From: Aliiglaciecola lipolytica E3
Lineage (GTDB): Bacteria; Pseudomonadota; Gammaproteobacteria; Enterobacterales; Alteromonadaceae
Length of the DNA: 47,390 nt
NCBI RefSeq assembly: GCF_000314975.1
Contig: NZ_BAEN01000070.1
Location: 1-47,390, forward strand
Direction: 5' to 3'
In this document: one piece after another, positions 37,492-46,910 of the stretch
How the letters are laid out: every line of letters starts with the position of its first letter
Position numbering within the stretch: the first letter of the stretch is position 1
Translations under genes and position numbers: made by a program
Notes under the pieces: generated by a model
What the model saw: only the letters and a program-made list of their open reading frames with translations
Database searches by the model: none
What the model was told of the DNA's origin: nothing

Positions 37492-37685
37492 GCAGTATCA
37501 ACCGTTTAGTGTTTATGAAGTGGTACGAAAATATTTGCTAATTAGATTAAGTGACGATGACCGTAATCATTGGAGTGTTATGTAAGCATTACAATTTATT
37601 TAACGCAACTCAGCACAACGCAAAATTATAGGCATTGGTCGATTTTACAGTCATAGAATAGTGTAGATTAATCAATGCCGGTGTA

Positions 37686-38504
37686 TTATTTTTCTGAAAG
37701 AAAACTGCGGATAGACTCTTTATAGTTTCGACTCACTTTAATCCGTTCTACTCCTCCTTGTAATTCCAGAAAAAACTCGCCCTTAGTATGGGGAATGACT
37801 TTTTCAATAAAGTTAAGATTAACAATAGTAGAACGATGAACGCGTTTAAATACTGAATCATCAAGCTCTTCTAGTAGTTCTTTTAAGGTGATGCGTTTAA
37901 TATGCGTTTCCCCTTCAGCATGTAAGCACACATAGTCTCCTGCGGCATCGACCCATTCAATATCCGTTTGTTTAAGCACGGTAATCTCATCACGCTCTTT
38001 AATAACAATCTTTCGTTCTAAGTTGTTATTTGCCGAATGCTGATTAAGGTCTTCATCGAGTTGTAATGCATTTTCTTTACGACTGATTGTATCGATAGCA
38101 CCGATAATTGGCGGCTTATTATCTGTTTGTTCGCTGGCCGCCATGCGCTCTTGCGCACGCTCTACCGCTCTTTGAATTCGTTCTGCATCAATAGGTTTTA
38201 AAATATAGTCTACAGCGTGCACATCAAACGCATCTAACGCATACTGCTCATATGCGGTAGTAAACACAATCAACGGAACCAATTCACTTTGTAAATTTTT
38301 AACGACATCAAAGCCGTTTAGGCCGGGCATTTGAATATCCAAAAATACCAAATCTGGGTTTAAGTCGACGATTAATTCAATGGCTTGTCTACCATTTTTA
38401 CCTTCACCGATAATCTCTACCTGTTCTAAATCATTCAGCTTTGCTCGCAGCACATTGAGGGCCAAAGGTTCATCATCAACAATAACGGCTCTTATTTTGT
38501 TCAT
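37686..38504 (-). CDS. LytTR-family response regulator
   Basis: Two-component regulator of 272 residues. Receiver domain residues 1-120 with DDE at 10-12, phospho-acceptor Asp in LVFLDIQMPG (about 55) and Lys in YILKPI. A linker of about 45 residues follows, then the LytTR DNA-binding domain (about 168-270) with WVDAAGDYVCLHAEG and FKRVHRSTIVNLNFIEKV. It overlaps the upstream kinase gene by 4 bp (ATGA), so they form an operon. It lies 195 bp downstream (in gene order) of the pump adaptor gene start, same strand. Confidence 0.94.
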   Translation of the reverse strand: MNKIRAVIVDDEPLALNVLRAKLNDLEQVEIIGEGKNGRQAIELIVDLNPDLVFLDIQMPGLNGFDVVKNLQSELVPLIVFTTAYEQYALDAFDVHAVDYILKPIDAERIQRAVERAQERMAASEQTDNKPPIIGAIDTISRKENALQLDEDLNQHSANNNLERKIVIKERDEITVLKQTDIEWVDAAGDYVCLHAEGETHIKRITLKELLEELDDSVFKRVHRSTIVNLNFIEKVIPHTKGEFFLELQGGVERIKVSRNYKESIRSFLSEK

Positions 38505-39676
38505 GCCAATCTTTCCTTGGTAATTGTACTTTCCACTTTATCCGCTAAATTGTATTCACAAGGAATGTTAATAATGGTTTTTAAACCACCCGAGGGCAAT
38601 AATGTGATGTCCATCGTATAATCATTGGAATAAAGTGCTTTTAATCGTTCGTCGGTATTTCGCAAACCCACACCACGGCCAGTTGAACTTTTTAACTTAC
38701 TTTTGGCGATTTTCGCCCCTGATCCAGTATCACTCAATTGTAGGACTAATCTCGCCCCCACGACGTCAGCTCGAAACTCGATAGTGCCGCCTGATTCGCT
38801 TTGAGCAATAGCATGTTTCATGGAGTTTTCGATAATAGGTTGTAGTAGAAGGCTAGGTAGAAGAGCCATGCGTGCTTCAGGTGTTATTTCGAAATCTAAC
38901 TTGAGTCGATCTTCAAATCGTGTTTTTTCGATTTCCAAATATAGGTTTAAGGCGTTTACTTCCGTTTCTAAAGAAATTTTAGTATCCGGATTATTATCCA
39001 GTGAATAACGTAAAAACTTACTCAGCTGCACTGTCATCTTTTGCGCTTTGACTGTTTCATTGCTTTCAACCAACGAATTTATGGCATTTAGGGTGTTACA
39101 TAAAAAGTGAGGGTTCAACTGATAACGTAGCATTTTAAGTTGTGCGTCTCTGGCCACGCTCTGTGCTTTCATCCGTTTTAGTTGCTCTTCTTTAGCTTCA
39201 GATTCAGCTTGTAAAAGAATGACGTGCTCAGTCTGTAATAGGTCATAATATCGAATACCATGAAATAGTCCCGCCCAGCACAAAAAGATAAAAATACTGG
39301 CAAAATGCCATCCGCCGAACTGGGCCCATTCAGTGTCATCTCCGGTTAAAGACACGAATGCATAGACTCGAGCCAAGGTCCAAATAAAAGATACCGTCAT
39401 GACAGCGAAGAAACCCAGCACCGCCCGTGAACGGGTGCTCTTGTCCCAAATATGCATGAATACCCAATACAGCACCAACGATAGGACTAAACCAAGAATC
39501 GCCTGTAATACGATATGCAGTATGTGCTGCCAAGCAAATGGTCCGTACCAAAGTGTCAATACAGCGAAACTCATGACACTTACAAACAACCAGAAACCAA
39601 TTTGCCACAGCCAAAACTTTCGAGAAGGCTGAGTAGAAATAAAACGCTTTGTTAAATCGATTATTCTTTCAAACAT
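38501..39676 (-). CDS. LytS/YehU-type sensor histidine kinase
   Basis: Membrane histidine kinase, 391 residues from ATG 39676 (MFERIIDLTKRFIS). AAGG precedes this ATG, and the longer frame to 39748 adds no convincing residues. Four transmembrane helices lie at about residues 20-145, followed by a coiled coil (QAESEAKEEQLKRMKAQ). The His_kinase domain has the phospho-acceptor in LNPHFLCNTLNAINSLV, and the HATPase has LLLQPIIENSMKHAIAQ and GRGVGLRNTDERLKALY. There is no separate sensory domain, so the membrane part probably senses the signal. It pairs with the overlapping LytTR regulator. Confidence 0.93.
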   Translation of the reverse strand: MFERIIDLTKRFISTQPSRKFWLWQIGFWLFVSVMSFAVLTLWYGPFAWQHILHIVLQAILGLVLSLVLYWVFMHIWDKSTRSRAVLGFFAVMTVSFIWTLARVYAFVSLTGDDTEWAQFGGWHFASIFIFLCWAGLFHGIRYYDLLQTEHVILLQAESEAKEEQLKRMKAQSVARDAQLKMLRYQLNPHFLCNTLNAINSLVESNETVKAQKMTVQLSKFLRYSLDNNPDTKISLETEVNALNLYLEIEKTRFEDRLKLDFEITPEARMALLPSLLLQPIIENSMKHAIAQSESGGTIEFRADVVGARLVLQLSDTGSGAKIAKSKLKSSTGRGVGLRNTDERLKALYSNDYTMDITLLPSGGLKTIINIPCEYNLADKVESTITKERLA

Positions 39677-39797
39677 AATTAACCTTACCACGATAGACCA
39701 ATATAACATTCGGGCTGATCTATCTGCTAGTTTTGCTGTCCGCTCCACCGCAGCCCTGAACCACTTTAGCGTAAAATTAGCATTAAAAGTAAAAAAT

Positions 39798-39807
39798 ACG
39801 TTAACGT
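39798..39807. repeat. 10-bp palindrome upstream of the sugar transporter gene
   Basis: ACGTTAACGT is a perfect palindrome 72 bp ahead of the transporter start in the 200-bp divergent gap. It could be the core of a LacI- or similar-type operator for the sugar locus. A single short palindrome in AT-rich DNA can also occur by chance. Confidence 0.3.
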
Positions 39808-39878
39808 GATTGAATAATTAGTGGGTATTTCGCTTTATAAATACTCTTGCTGTTCCTCCTTAAACTCGAGCTTAATTT

Positions 39879-41450
39879 ATGACACCTCAAACATCGTTTT
39901 CACTATTTTATGTTGCCTTTATTTCATTGATTGCTGCATTAGGTGGGTTTTTAATGGGCTTCGATGCGTCTGTCATCTCTGGGGTGGTTAAATTTATCGA
40001 GCCTGAATTTAATTTAAGTAAATTACAATTAGGCTGGGCAGTAGCGTCACTCACGCTGACAGCCACATTATCGATGATGATTTCAGGCCCGCTTTCTGAT
40101 AAATATGGCCGTAAACGAGTGTTAAAAATCGCAGCATTTCTGTTTCTGCTATCAGCGATTTTATCTGCTGTCGCACCGAGTTTTTTAATTTTAGTATTAG
40201 CCAGAATGTTAGGCGGATTTGGGGTCGGAGCTGCATTAATAATCGCCCCTATGTACATAGCAGAAATAGCCCCAGCAAAATATCGTGGTCGCTTGGTTTC
40301 GCTCAATCAACTTAATATCGTAATAGGCATTTCAGCTGCATTTTTTACAAATTACTTAATTTTACAGCTAGGAGCGTCGACCCTGGCTGAACAAGATAGT
40401 TGGAACATTCAGCAATGGAACTGGCGTTGGATGTTAGGCATAGAAGCCATCCCAGCATTATTGTACTTATTGTCGCTCAATTTCGTCCCTGAGAGCCCGC
40501 GCTGGTTGGTGTTAAAAGGGAAACTAGATGCAGCAAAAAAGGTGCTATCAAAAACAGTACCTGACTCCGAACTACAACTTACCTTGAAGAACTTAGATGC
40601 CGATTTGAAGAAAAACGATAGCAAACCAAAACGTTCTCTTTTGGTATTACTAAAACCCAATATGCGCTTAGTCATGATTGTCGGTATTTCCATTGCCATA
40701 TTGCAACAAATCACCGGAATTAATGCCGTATTCTTTTATGCACCGATGATTTTTGAACAAAGTGGATTTGGCACCGATGCATCCTTTATGCAAGCCGTAT
40801 TAGTCGGTTTAATTAATTTACTATTTACGATATTCGCTATCATTTTAATCGACAAAGTGGGCCGTAAAGCATTGTTAGTGTTTGGGGTGTCCGGAATCGC
40901 TATTTGCATGGGGATGATGGCGTTTCAATTTGGCCAAGCCACTTACCAATTGGAACCTGACAGCTTAGCTAAACTATCTGTTGAAATTAATCATAATAGC
41001 CAAGCAGCACTGCTTGAAACGACCTATCAAGACGACCTAGAATTTAAAGCTGCGTTGGTGACGCATTTAGGTTCTCAAGACGCCCTAAGATTCGAATCTG
41101 AATTGATAGCTGCAGCGATTCAAGTAGATCAAAAATGGGTACTTGCTAGTTTATTAGGGTTTGTTGCTTGCTTTGCAATTTCTCTGGGCCCAGTGATGTG
41201 GGTACTATTTTCTGAACTATTTCCTAACCAAATTCGCGGAATTGCCATTTCGTTTGTAGGGCTTATTAATTCTGCGGTTAGTTTTTTAGTACAGTTGGTA
41301 TTCCCATGGGAATTAGCCACATTAGGGGCTACGTTCACTTTCGCATTTTATGGCTTGTTCGCACTAATTGGTTTGGCGATTATTATCGTTTATCTACCAG
41401 AAACGAAAGGTAAATCCTTGGAAGAATTGGAAGAAATGTTAGTGCGGTAG
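39879..41450 (+). CDS. Sugar-porter MFS transporter
   Basis: Major facilitator of the sugar porter family, 523 residues, 12 transmembrane helices, inner membrane, likely sugar-proton symport. Signatures are GFDASVISGV in TM1, GPLSDKYGRKR (about 69-79), PESPRWLV (about 204-211), QQITGINAVFFYAP in TM7 and PETKGKSLEELEE at the end. The usual length is about 460-480; the excess is an insertion of roughly 65 residues (about 350-418) in the periplasmic TM9-TM10 loop. Its position next to a beta-glucan phosphorylase-like gene and two GH16 genes suggests glucose or laminari-oligosaccharide uptake (inference). Confidence 0.92.
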   Translation: MTPQTSFSLFYVAFISLIAALGGFLMGFDASVISGVVKFIEPEFNLSKLQLGWAVASLTLTATLSMMISGPLSDKYGRKRVLKIAAFLFLLSAILSAVAPSFLILVLARMLGGFGVGAALIIAPMYIAEIAPAKYRGRLVSLNQLNIVIGISAAFFTNYLILQLGASTLAEQDSWNIQQWNWRWMLGIEAIPALLYLLSLNFVPESPRWLVLKGKLDAAKKVLSKTVPDSELQLTLKNLDADLKKNDSKPKRSLLVLLKPNMRLVMIVGISIAILQQITGINAVFFYAPMIFEQSGFGTDASFMQAVLVGLINLLFTIFAIILIDKVGRKALLVFGVSGIAICMGMMAFQFGQATYQLEPDSLAKLSVEINHNSQAALLETTYQDDLEFKAALVTHLGSQDALRFESELIAAAIQVDQKWVLASLLGFVACFAISLGPVMWVLFSELFPNQIRGIAISFVGLINSAVSFLVQLVFPWELATLGATFTFAFYGLFALIGLAIIIVYLPETKGKSLEELEEMLVR

Positions 41451-41563
41451 TGCCGTATAACTAGCTTTCTACAAAATAATTTACTGATTATCCAATCAAC
41501 AGGAAACGAAGTACCTTTAACATCGTAGGAGGAGTTGGCGCTTACCTTTGCCCAGAACAGAGA

Positions 41564-41599
41564 AAGAGAAATGGAGTGCAAATACACTCCATTTCTCTT
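41564..41599. terminator. Long hairpin between transporter and phosphorylase genes
   Basis: The arms 41564-41578 and 41585-41599 (core GAGAAATGGAGTG and CACTCCATTTCTC) form a 15-bp perfect stem with a 6-nt loop CAAATA. It sits between convergent genes, so it likely ends both transcripts. No long T-run follows on either strand, only TCTTC or TTTCTC-like ends. Confidence 0.65.
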
Positions 41600-41626
41600 C
41601 TAAAATAATGAACCTGTGAAACTAAA

Positions 41627-44600
41627 TTAGTTTTCGTGAATAAACAAATGCTGTTTACTTACGCTTAGTTCTACTTTTCTAATTTGCCCTGTGCGATTGA
41701 ATAACATCTGGCTTTGTTCATCAGATAATTGATTTTGGTGCAAGTTTTCACTTTCGCCATCCACGAAATCTAGCCTTATTTCTGCATTGCCTTGTTCCTT
41801 CAGGTGATATACAAATGGCACCTGACACCAAGTAAACCCAATGCTATTGCTGGCAAGTTGCAATTTTTGCCATTGTCCATCCACGTCTAAATAAGTGAAT
41901 TGAGTAGGTTCTTTGGTAAACTCTTGCGCACGCAATAATGCGGGGTTGAAATACACGCGGCCTTTATTGACATGCAAACCCAATTCGGCAAACCGCGTAA
42001 GAATTTCTTCTTTGACTTGCCCTGTCATTCCTGGCTGCTGAGCCCCGGCATGCTTAGGTGTATGTGAATACGGATCGGTAGGAAATGCGCCATATTCTTC
42101 AGGGGTTTTATTAAAGCCAATACCTTTGCGAACTTGATAATATAACTCACCTAAACGATGAATCACCTGTTCGCTTTGCTCATCGTCAATCGCTTGGAAA
42201 AATTGTTCTTTTACTGCAAGAAGCAGTTTTGAGACCATATGCCAATAAATACTGCCTAATCCCTCAAAACCAAACATGCCGCCGGATCTACCGGTAAATT
42301 CACTATGTTTAAACACAGTTTCATAAATTGCTAAAATCGATGAGGCCTGCTGTGAAATTTGCTCGCCATAGTCTTCACTCAGATCATCAAGCAAGGCTGC
42401 GACATCGTTGGCATTTTTTAAATCTGCATTAAATCGCAACTGGCCACGTTGATCTCGCATAATCAAGCGTTCGTCTTTATTGGAAAGCATTTGCTGACAG
42501 ACAGATAAACTATCTAATGCGCCTTGAGGCACGCAATTTTTATCTAAAAAGCGTGTTTGCGTTCTATCTGGATACAACATAAACGTTTGCTGGTCAGCGC
42601 GGTAAACATCCGATGCAAACAGTGCTTCTAGTACATTAATCGCTTCTTCGCCCTTAATCGCACCGCTGCTTAATGCAGCAACCTGCCCTTCTAACATAGG
42701 ATAAAGATGAGCAACATCAGTGCTTTTTTGTTTCAATTCGAGTAAGTTATAAGCATGATACAAGCCGTTATCGTCACGATTACTTTGAATGCAATGATCC
42801 ACCGCAACCAAAGCATCATTAATTAATCTGTTAACTTGATCGATAGATTGCTCTGTTTTAGCTGAAAAACCTTCTAGTTGGTAAACTTTCGTGCGATATG
42901 CTTCACCCGCTTTTCCTAATTGCTGCATTAATTCAAAACGCATTGAAGGAGATATGTCTCCATTTGAAATATGAGAAGCGATATCACTTAACACAATACT
43001 GGTATCATGTAACCACTGGCTGACTTCTAAAGACAAGTCAAAATCCTGCTGCTGCTCGGCTAACAGCGCTCTGAAAAAGTGCAAATAGCGACGCATGTAA
43101 TACAAGGTCACCATAGATAAACCTTGCCCAACTAATGCATTGTTAGCGTCGTTCCATTCAGGTCGTTGGGTATTGAGCCAAATGCCGCCATCAATAACCA
43201 AATTGCTGAGCTTACTTAACAAAGGTACTAGAAGTTTTTCAAGTAAGTTAACTTGATACACATCACCTTTCTGGTCCAGCACAAGTTTGCCGTCAGAACC
43301 CATCTGCTTAACGCGTTTCTCAATTTGGTTGGCTAGTTCATTATCATAGGTAACCGTATCTTTCGCATTGGCTAACAACGCGTCGAAGTTTTTGATTCGA
43401 TAAGGCACGTTGGCATAACTAAATATGGGTAGACGTAACATTTGGTGCAGTTTTTCAGGGTGAAACTGATTCGATAGCTCCAACATTTTCAATAAATAGA
43501 TGATTTGGTGGTCGCCCCAATAGCCGATATAACTCCAAGGATCATCGGGCTCTTCCACTTCCCAGTCGATCCCCTGCTTAGTAATTCTGTAGGGGTTATA
43601 ACCATCCATCGTAGATGCGTTAAGGAACTTGGCGACCACACTTTCTATAAATTCAGGATAACTAAAAGTTAAGGATTCCCAGTTTTGGAAAATGTCTCGC
43701 CAATTACCTTGGTATGACAGTAACGGGTTACCTTGTTTATCCTTCAAATTAATTGCAAATTGATTCCAAGGCCGACTCGGGTCACCATGACGTCGACCAA
43801 ACGTAACCGGCAAATATTCGAACGCCAAGCGCTGCAATTGAATGTCATCCAACTGACTCACTTTATTTAAAAGTGTCTGTACTGAAATGGTACTTGCCAA
43901 ACTCGACAGGACATCTTTGTTTGCTAGATAAACCTTTTGGTTAAACGTCTTTATCGTTTTTATAAAATCATCGCGATTAATTTTATATTGGTCTTTAAAA
44001 ATACCACCTCGTAACACATTAAATAAGGTGTTGGCATAATGATGCACCGTAACTAATTCTTCGTTGGTTTGTTGAAAGCCATCGCTACTCGCCATAATTT
44101 TAGCCAAGGCGTCGCTTCCTGAAGCGATTGAATCTAGCAACTTAGCATCAAAGGTTTGCGGCTCTCGAATACTTTCTAGCAATGCTGTTACTTGTTTTTG
44201 ATCTAATTCAACATTTGCTACCAACTTCCAGTTTTTACGCTGTGCTGCCAACAGGTCAAATTGACTGTTCACTAAATATGCCCCGCGGACCCCGCGGTAA
44301 AACGGTCTAGCAGTAATTGTTTGCTGACGTTTGAAATCCGCTATTTGGGATTCTGATAACAAAATATTTTGGTAATCTAATCCCAGACAATACACTACGT
44401 TAGCGCGAAGCGATTCACTTGGTTCAGCGCGATCAGTTATACCTGAATATAAGGTGAAAATGCCTACCCCTGTTTGTTCATCTATCTCGGTAAACTTATA
44501 TGCATCTACCAGATTGCTGGATTGTGATTGAGTAAACCTTGGCGTTCCAGCTGGCAGAATATTTAGAAAACCATCTACCATTTCAACGTTAATGTCGCGA

Positions 44601-45106
44601 TTACCTTGGTTTTCAAATTCGCATGTTCGACAGAATCCAAACTCGTCACTGCTCGCCCATGTATAACGAAATGCCAGTTGTAGAGTGTGATTTATTTCTT
44701 CAAAACATACTTTATTACCCAATATATTTTTATAAATATTACGTTCAATGGCGTAGTTATGTTCGCGCAAATAGTTAAACGGTTCCCACTCAACAATGTG
44801 TTCATCTGCCGTTATTCTAAAGAGGGTTTTACATCCTGTGTGATGACTACTTTCATGAATTTTATCCACTGTGACATATGGGAAAAGAGCAGTTTCGGGA
44901 GATACCCGACCTGCAGTTAAGCCTCCCGTAGAAGACACGAATAGCCAGTGATCACTGTCAGATACCAAACTAATAAAGAACGCTGGCATTTGATCAACAT
45001 TTTCAATTTTATAATAACGCTCACCGTCTAAATTGACGAATTTGCCAGTAATGGATTTTTGTTCAATATTTTTCATATATTTAGCTGCAGAGTTGTATAA
45101 ATTCAT
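41627..45106 (-). CDS. Putative beta-1,3-glucan phosphorylase (GH149/GH161-like)
   Basis: Very large GH94-superfamily protein, 1159 residues, with no signal peptide, hence cytoplasmic. The N-terminal half looks like the beta-sandwich of such phosphorylases (WLFVSSTGGLTAGRVSPETA, CKTLFRITADEHIVEWEPF). The catalytic (alpha/alpha)6 part includes RHGDPSRPWNQFAINL, YQGNWRDIFQNWESL and PWSYIGYWGDHQIIYLLK; D532 in WGDHQ is my candidate catalytic acid by position. Length and motifs fit beta-1,3-glucan phosphorylases, which yield glucose-1-phosphate, better than the ~800-residue cellobiose phosphorylases. It starts 11 bp after the GH16 gene stop, so the two are cotranscribed. The start is ATG 45106; TTG 45115 is an alternative. 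Exact family needs a search. Confidence 0.7.
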   Translation of the reverse strand: MNLYNSAAKYMKNIEQKSITGKFVNLDGERYYKIENVDQMPAFFISLVSDSDHWLFVSSTGGLTAGRVSPETALFPYVTVDKIHESSHHTGCKTLFRITADEHIVEWEPFNYLREHNYAIERNIYKNILGNKVCFEEINHTLQLAFRYTWASSDEFGFCRTCEFENQGNRDINVEMVDGFLNILPAGTPRFTQSQSSNLVDAYKFTEIDEQTGVGIFTLYSGITDRAEPSESLRANVVYCLGLDYQNILLSESQIADFKRQQTITARPFYRGVRGAYLVNSQFDLLAAQRKNWKLVANVELDQKQVTALLESIREPQTFDAKLLDSIASGSDALAKIMASSDGFQQTNEELVTVHHYANTLFNVLRGGIFKDQYKINRDDFIKTIKTFNQKVYLANKDVLSSLASTISVQTLLNKVSQLDDIQLQRLAFEYLPVTFGRRHGDPSRPWNQFAINLKDKQGNPLLSYQGNWRDIFQNWESLTFSYPEFIESVVAKFLNASTMDGYNPYRITKQGIDWEVEEPDDPWSYIGYWGDHQIIYLLKMLELSNQFHPEKLHQMLRLPIFSYANVPYRIKNFDALLANAKDTVTYDNELANQIEKRVKQMGSDGKLVLDQKGDVYQVNLLEKLLVPLLSKLSNLVIDGGIWLNTQRPEWNDANNALVGQGLSMVTLYYMRRYLHFFRALLAEQQQDFDLSLEVSQWLHDTSIVLSDIASHISNGDISPSMRFELMQQLGKAGEAYRTKVYQLEGFSAKTEQSIDQVNRLINDALVAVDHCIQSNRDDNGLYHAYNLLELKQKSTDVAHLYPMLEGQVAALSSGAIKGEEAINVLEALFASDVYRADQQTFMLYPDRTQTRFLDKNCVPQGALDSLSVCQQMLSNKDERLIMRDQRGQLRFNADLKNANDVAALLDDLSEDYGEQISQQASSILAIYETVFKHSEFTGRSGGMFGFEGLGSIYWHMVSKLLLAVKEQFFQAIDDEQSEQVIHRLGELYYQVRKGIGFNKTPEEYGAFPTDPYSHTPKHAGAQQPGMTGQVKEEILTRFAELGLHVNKGRVYFNPALLRAQEFTKEPTQFTYLDVDGQWQKLQLASNSIGFTWCQVPFVYHLKEQGNAEIRLDFVDGESENLHQNQLSDEQSQMLFNRTGQIRKVELSVSKQHLFIHEN

Positions 45107-45117
45107 AAAAGACAAGC

Positions 45118-46503
45118 TTACTGATTAAGTTCGTAAACTCGTACGTAATCGACTTCCAAACGAACGGGAAAAATGCTGTCATCGATTGGCCCACCAGCAC
45201 GCCCCCAACCTCCGCCAATCGCAAGATTTAAGATGATGTGGTAAGGATGATCGAAAGGCCAAGCCTCCCAACCCTCACCTTGGTTTGCATAAAAGAAGTA
45301 AGGTGTATTGTTGTAAGCGATAAGAATATGCTCAGGTCCCCATTCAATAGAATAAGTTTGGAACTCTTGATTCACTTCATCGCCGATATCTATGCTGGCT
45401 TTCCGCTGTTCCCAGTTTACCCAGTAGTAGGCTTTGTTATGCACAGTGCCATGAATGTTGTGCGGGTCGTAACCTACATATTCCATAATGTCTATTTCAC
45501 CTGAATTCGGCCAGGCATCACATTCACCATTTCCTTGCCAATCGTTACCAGGGCCGCATTTGGTGGCATATTTAAACGCATCGCTTGGTAGCATCCAAAT
45601 TGCCGGCCAAGTTCCTTGTCCAGCAGGAATTCGAGCGCGAATTTCTGCTTTGCCATACAGAAAATCACCTTTTCCTTTTGAGTGAATTCGGCCTGAAGTA
45701 TATTCTGCGTTTGCATACTTTTCTTTGTGGGCTTCAATAATCAACACACCGTCTTCGACCCGAACATTTTTAGTCCGGTTAGTGTAGGTTTGATCTTCAT
45801 CGTTAACTTTTCGAGCAGGCCAAATATCAAAGTTCCATTTATTCTCATCTGGTGCCCCGTCATAATTGAACTCATCGCTCCAAACTAACTTCCAGTCAGT
45901 CGTTGGCTGTTGTTTGCGGCGCACTATTATTGCGTGTAAGACAGGATCTTTTTGTTGACCTTTTAACGTAATATTAAGTACACCATCGTTCACTTTTATA
46001 TTGGGTATTGTGCGATCTAAAGCGGACAATGGTTTGCCATCTCTAGCTTGCATAATATCCAGATTACTTAAGTGTTTTGTGTCCTCAATGAAGATATCGA
46101 ACAATCGCTTAGATGAATCTAAGTTCGCAGGCTCAGCAAACTTCAAGGTGACGTCATAAATGCCATTTTCTAACGCCAGCGGTAAATCCATATCACCAAT
46201 TCGGTATGACTCATACAAATAGGGATCCTGACTTCCTTTTATTCCTTTTGATGTGCCTTTTTGCGATTCACTAGAGAGATCATCAGCTTGATACGAAATA
46301 CCATCATTTCCAATATAATCCCCTCCACCTACATTAATTGCATATTCAATCGATTCTGAATAGGGGGTGTTCACTTTAGTTGTAGCAGTTTGCGGATGAG
46401 CCGATTTGACCCTGCTATTGCTATCAACACAAGCTGATATAAAAAGCACAGCAGAAACAAATGGCACTAACAATGTCAATCGATGCGAAAGATAGTTTTG
46501 CAT
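45118..46503 (-). CDS. Malectin-GH16 laminarinase lipoprotein
   Basis: Endo-beta-1,3-glucanase-type enzyme, 461 residues. ATG 46503 is chosen: AAGGTAAG precedes it and the lipoprotein signal is then a normal 25 residues ending in the lipobox ISAC. An in-frame ATG at 46548 with its own AAGGTG would add 15 residues. The mature N-terminus is a malectin-like carbohydrate-binding domain (about 45-190: INVGGGDYIGNDGISYQAD...). The GH16 domain follows (about 205-461), with catalytic EIDIMEYVG near residue 332 and aromatic residues typical of laminarinases. It is probably outer-membrane anchored. It is the first gene of an operon with the phosphorylase. Confidence 0.92.
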   Translation of the reverse strand: MQNYLSHRLTLLVPFVSAVLFISACVDSNSRVKSAHPQTATTKVNTPYSESIEYAINVGGGDYIGNDGISYQADDLSSESQKGTSKGIKGSQDPYLYESYRIGDMDLPLALENGIYDVTLKFAEPANLDSSKRLFDIFIEDTKHLSNLDIMQARDGKPLSALDRTIPNIKVNDGVLNITLKGQQKDPVLHAIIVRRKQQPTTDWKLVWSDEFNYDGAPDENKWNFDIWPARKVNDEDQTYTNRTKNVRVEDGVLIIEAHKEKYANAEYTSGRIHSKGKGDFLYGKAEIRARIPAGQGTWPAIWMLPSDAFKYATKCGPGNDWQGNGECDAWPNSGEIDIMEYVGYDPHNIHGTVHNKAYYWVNWEQRKASIDIGDEVNQEFQTYSIEWGPEHILIAYNNTPYFFYANQGEGWEAWPFDHPYHIILNLAIGGGWGRAGGPIDDSIFPVRLEVDYVRVYELNQ

Positions 46504-46910
46504 TAACTTACCTTGTTGAAAATTCGTTAATTCATTCCAAAAATTCATATCACCTTATGCGTTTTTCTTCGGCATGCAATGTAAACAAGGTAAAGCGGAC
46601 CAAGCCTGCGGCAAACAGGCAACAACAAGACACAAAATAGCGAAACCCCTTACGCTGCGTGGAGTACAGAGAATATTACGCGATTCAAAGGATGGTTAAT
46701 TAGAGGTGTATTTTCCCATTCAGTCCGTCCCATCTCCTATTAGTCCCGCCTTATCGATTTTCGCCTCCCCTCCATTAACCTTTGTGTTACAAATTAAAAC
46801 AGACATTTAACAACTGGTTTGGCGCCTGATGATTCACTGCTATTTATAAAGCAGAAGCATGAGGTCAATAGCCAGTCAAAATCACTTAGGTTTTGTTTTC
46901 GGAGAACATA
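46504..46910. promoter_or_regulatory. Divergent regulatory region of the two GH16 genes
   Basis: This 407-bp stretch separates two divergent GH16 lipoprotein genes and should hold both promoters. I see the ribosome-binding-site inverted repeat on the left, and C/T-rich DNA at 46727-46775. On the right there is a weak plus-strand candidate with TTGGCG (46819-46824) and TATTTA about 16 bp later. No convincing CRP site or LacI palindrome was found by eye. Confidence 0.4.
46508..46593 (-). repeat. Inverted repeat that could mask the GH16 ribosome binding site
   Basis: TTACCTTGTT (46508-46517) and AACAAGGTAA (46584-46593) are perfect 10-bp inverted copies. On the minus-strand mRNA the 3' arm is AACAAGGTAA, which contains the AAGGTAA ribosome binding site of ATG 46503. 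The 5' arm 66 nt earlier is its exact complement, so the leader could fold to block translation from that ATG. Folding was not computed. Confidence 0.5.

Noticed and set aside
37631-37679. Inverted repeat GGCATTG / CAATGCC after the LytTR gene as a terminator
   Set aside because: The arms are only 7 bp with a 35-nt spacer and no T-run; too weak to call.
45492-45737. Alternative-frame 81-codon open frame within the GH16 gene
   Set aside because: The GH16 frame through this region is intact and conserved, so this is a shadow and not a frameshifted gene.
46504-46910. CRP site between the two GH16 genes
   Set aside because: The nearest candidate (TTTGTGTTACAAATT, near 46780-46794) lacks the TGTGA-N6-TCACA arrangement.
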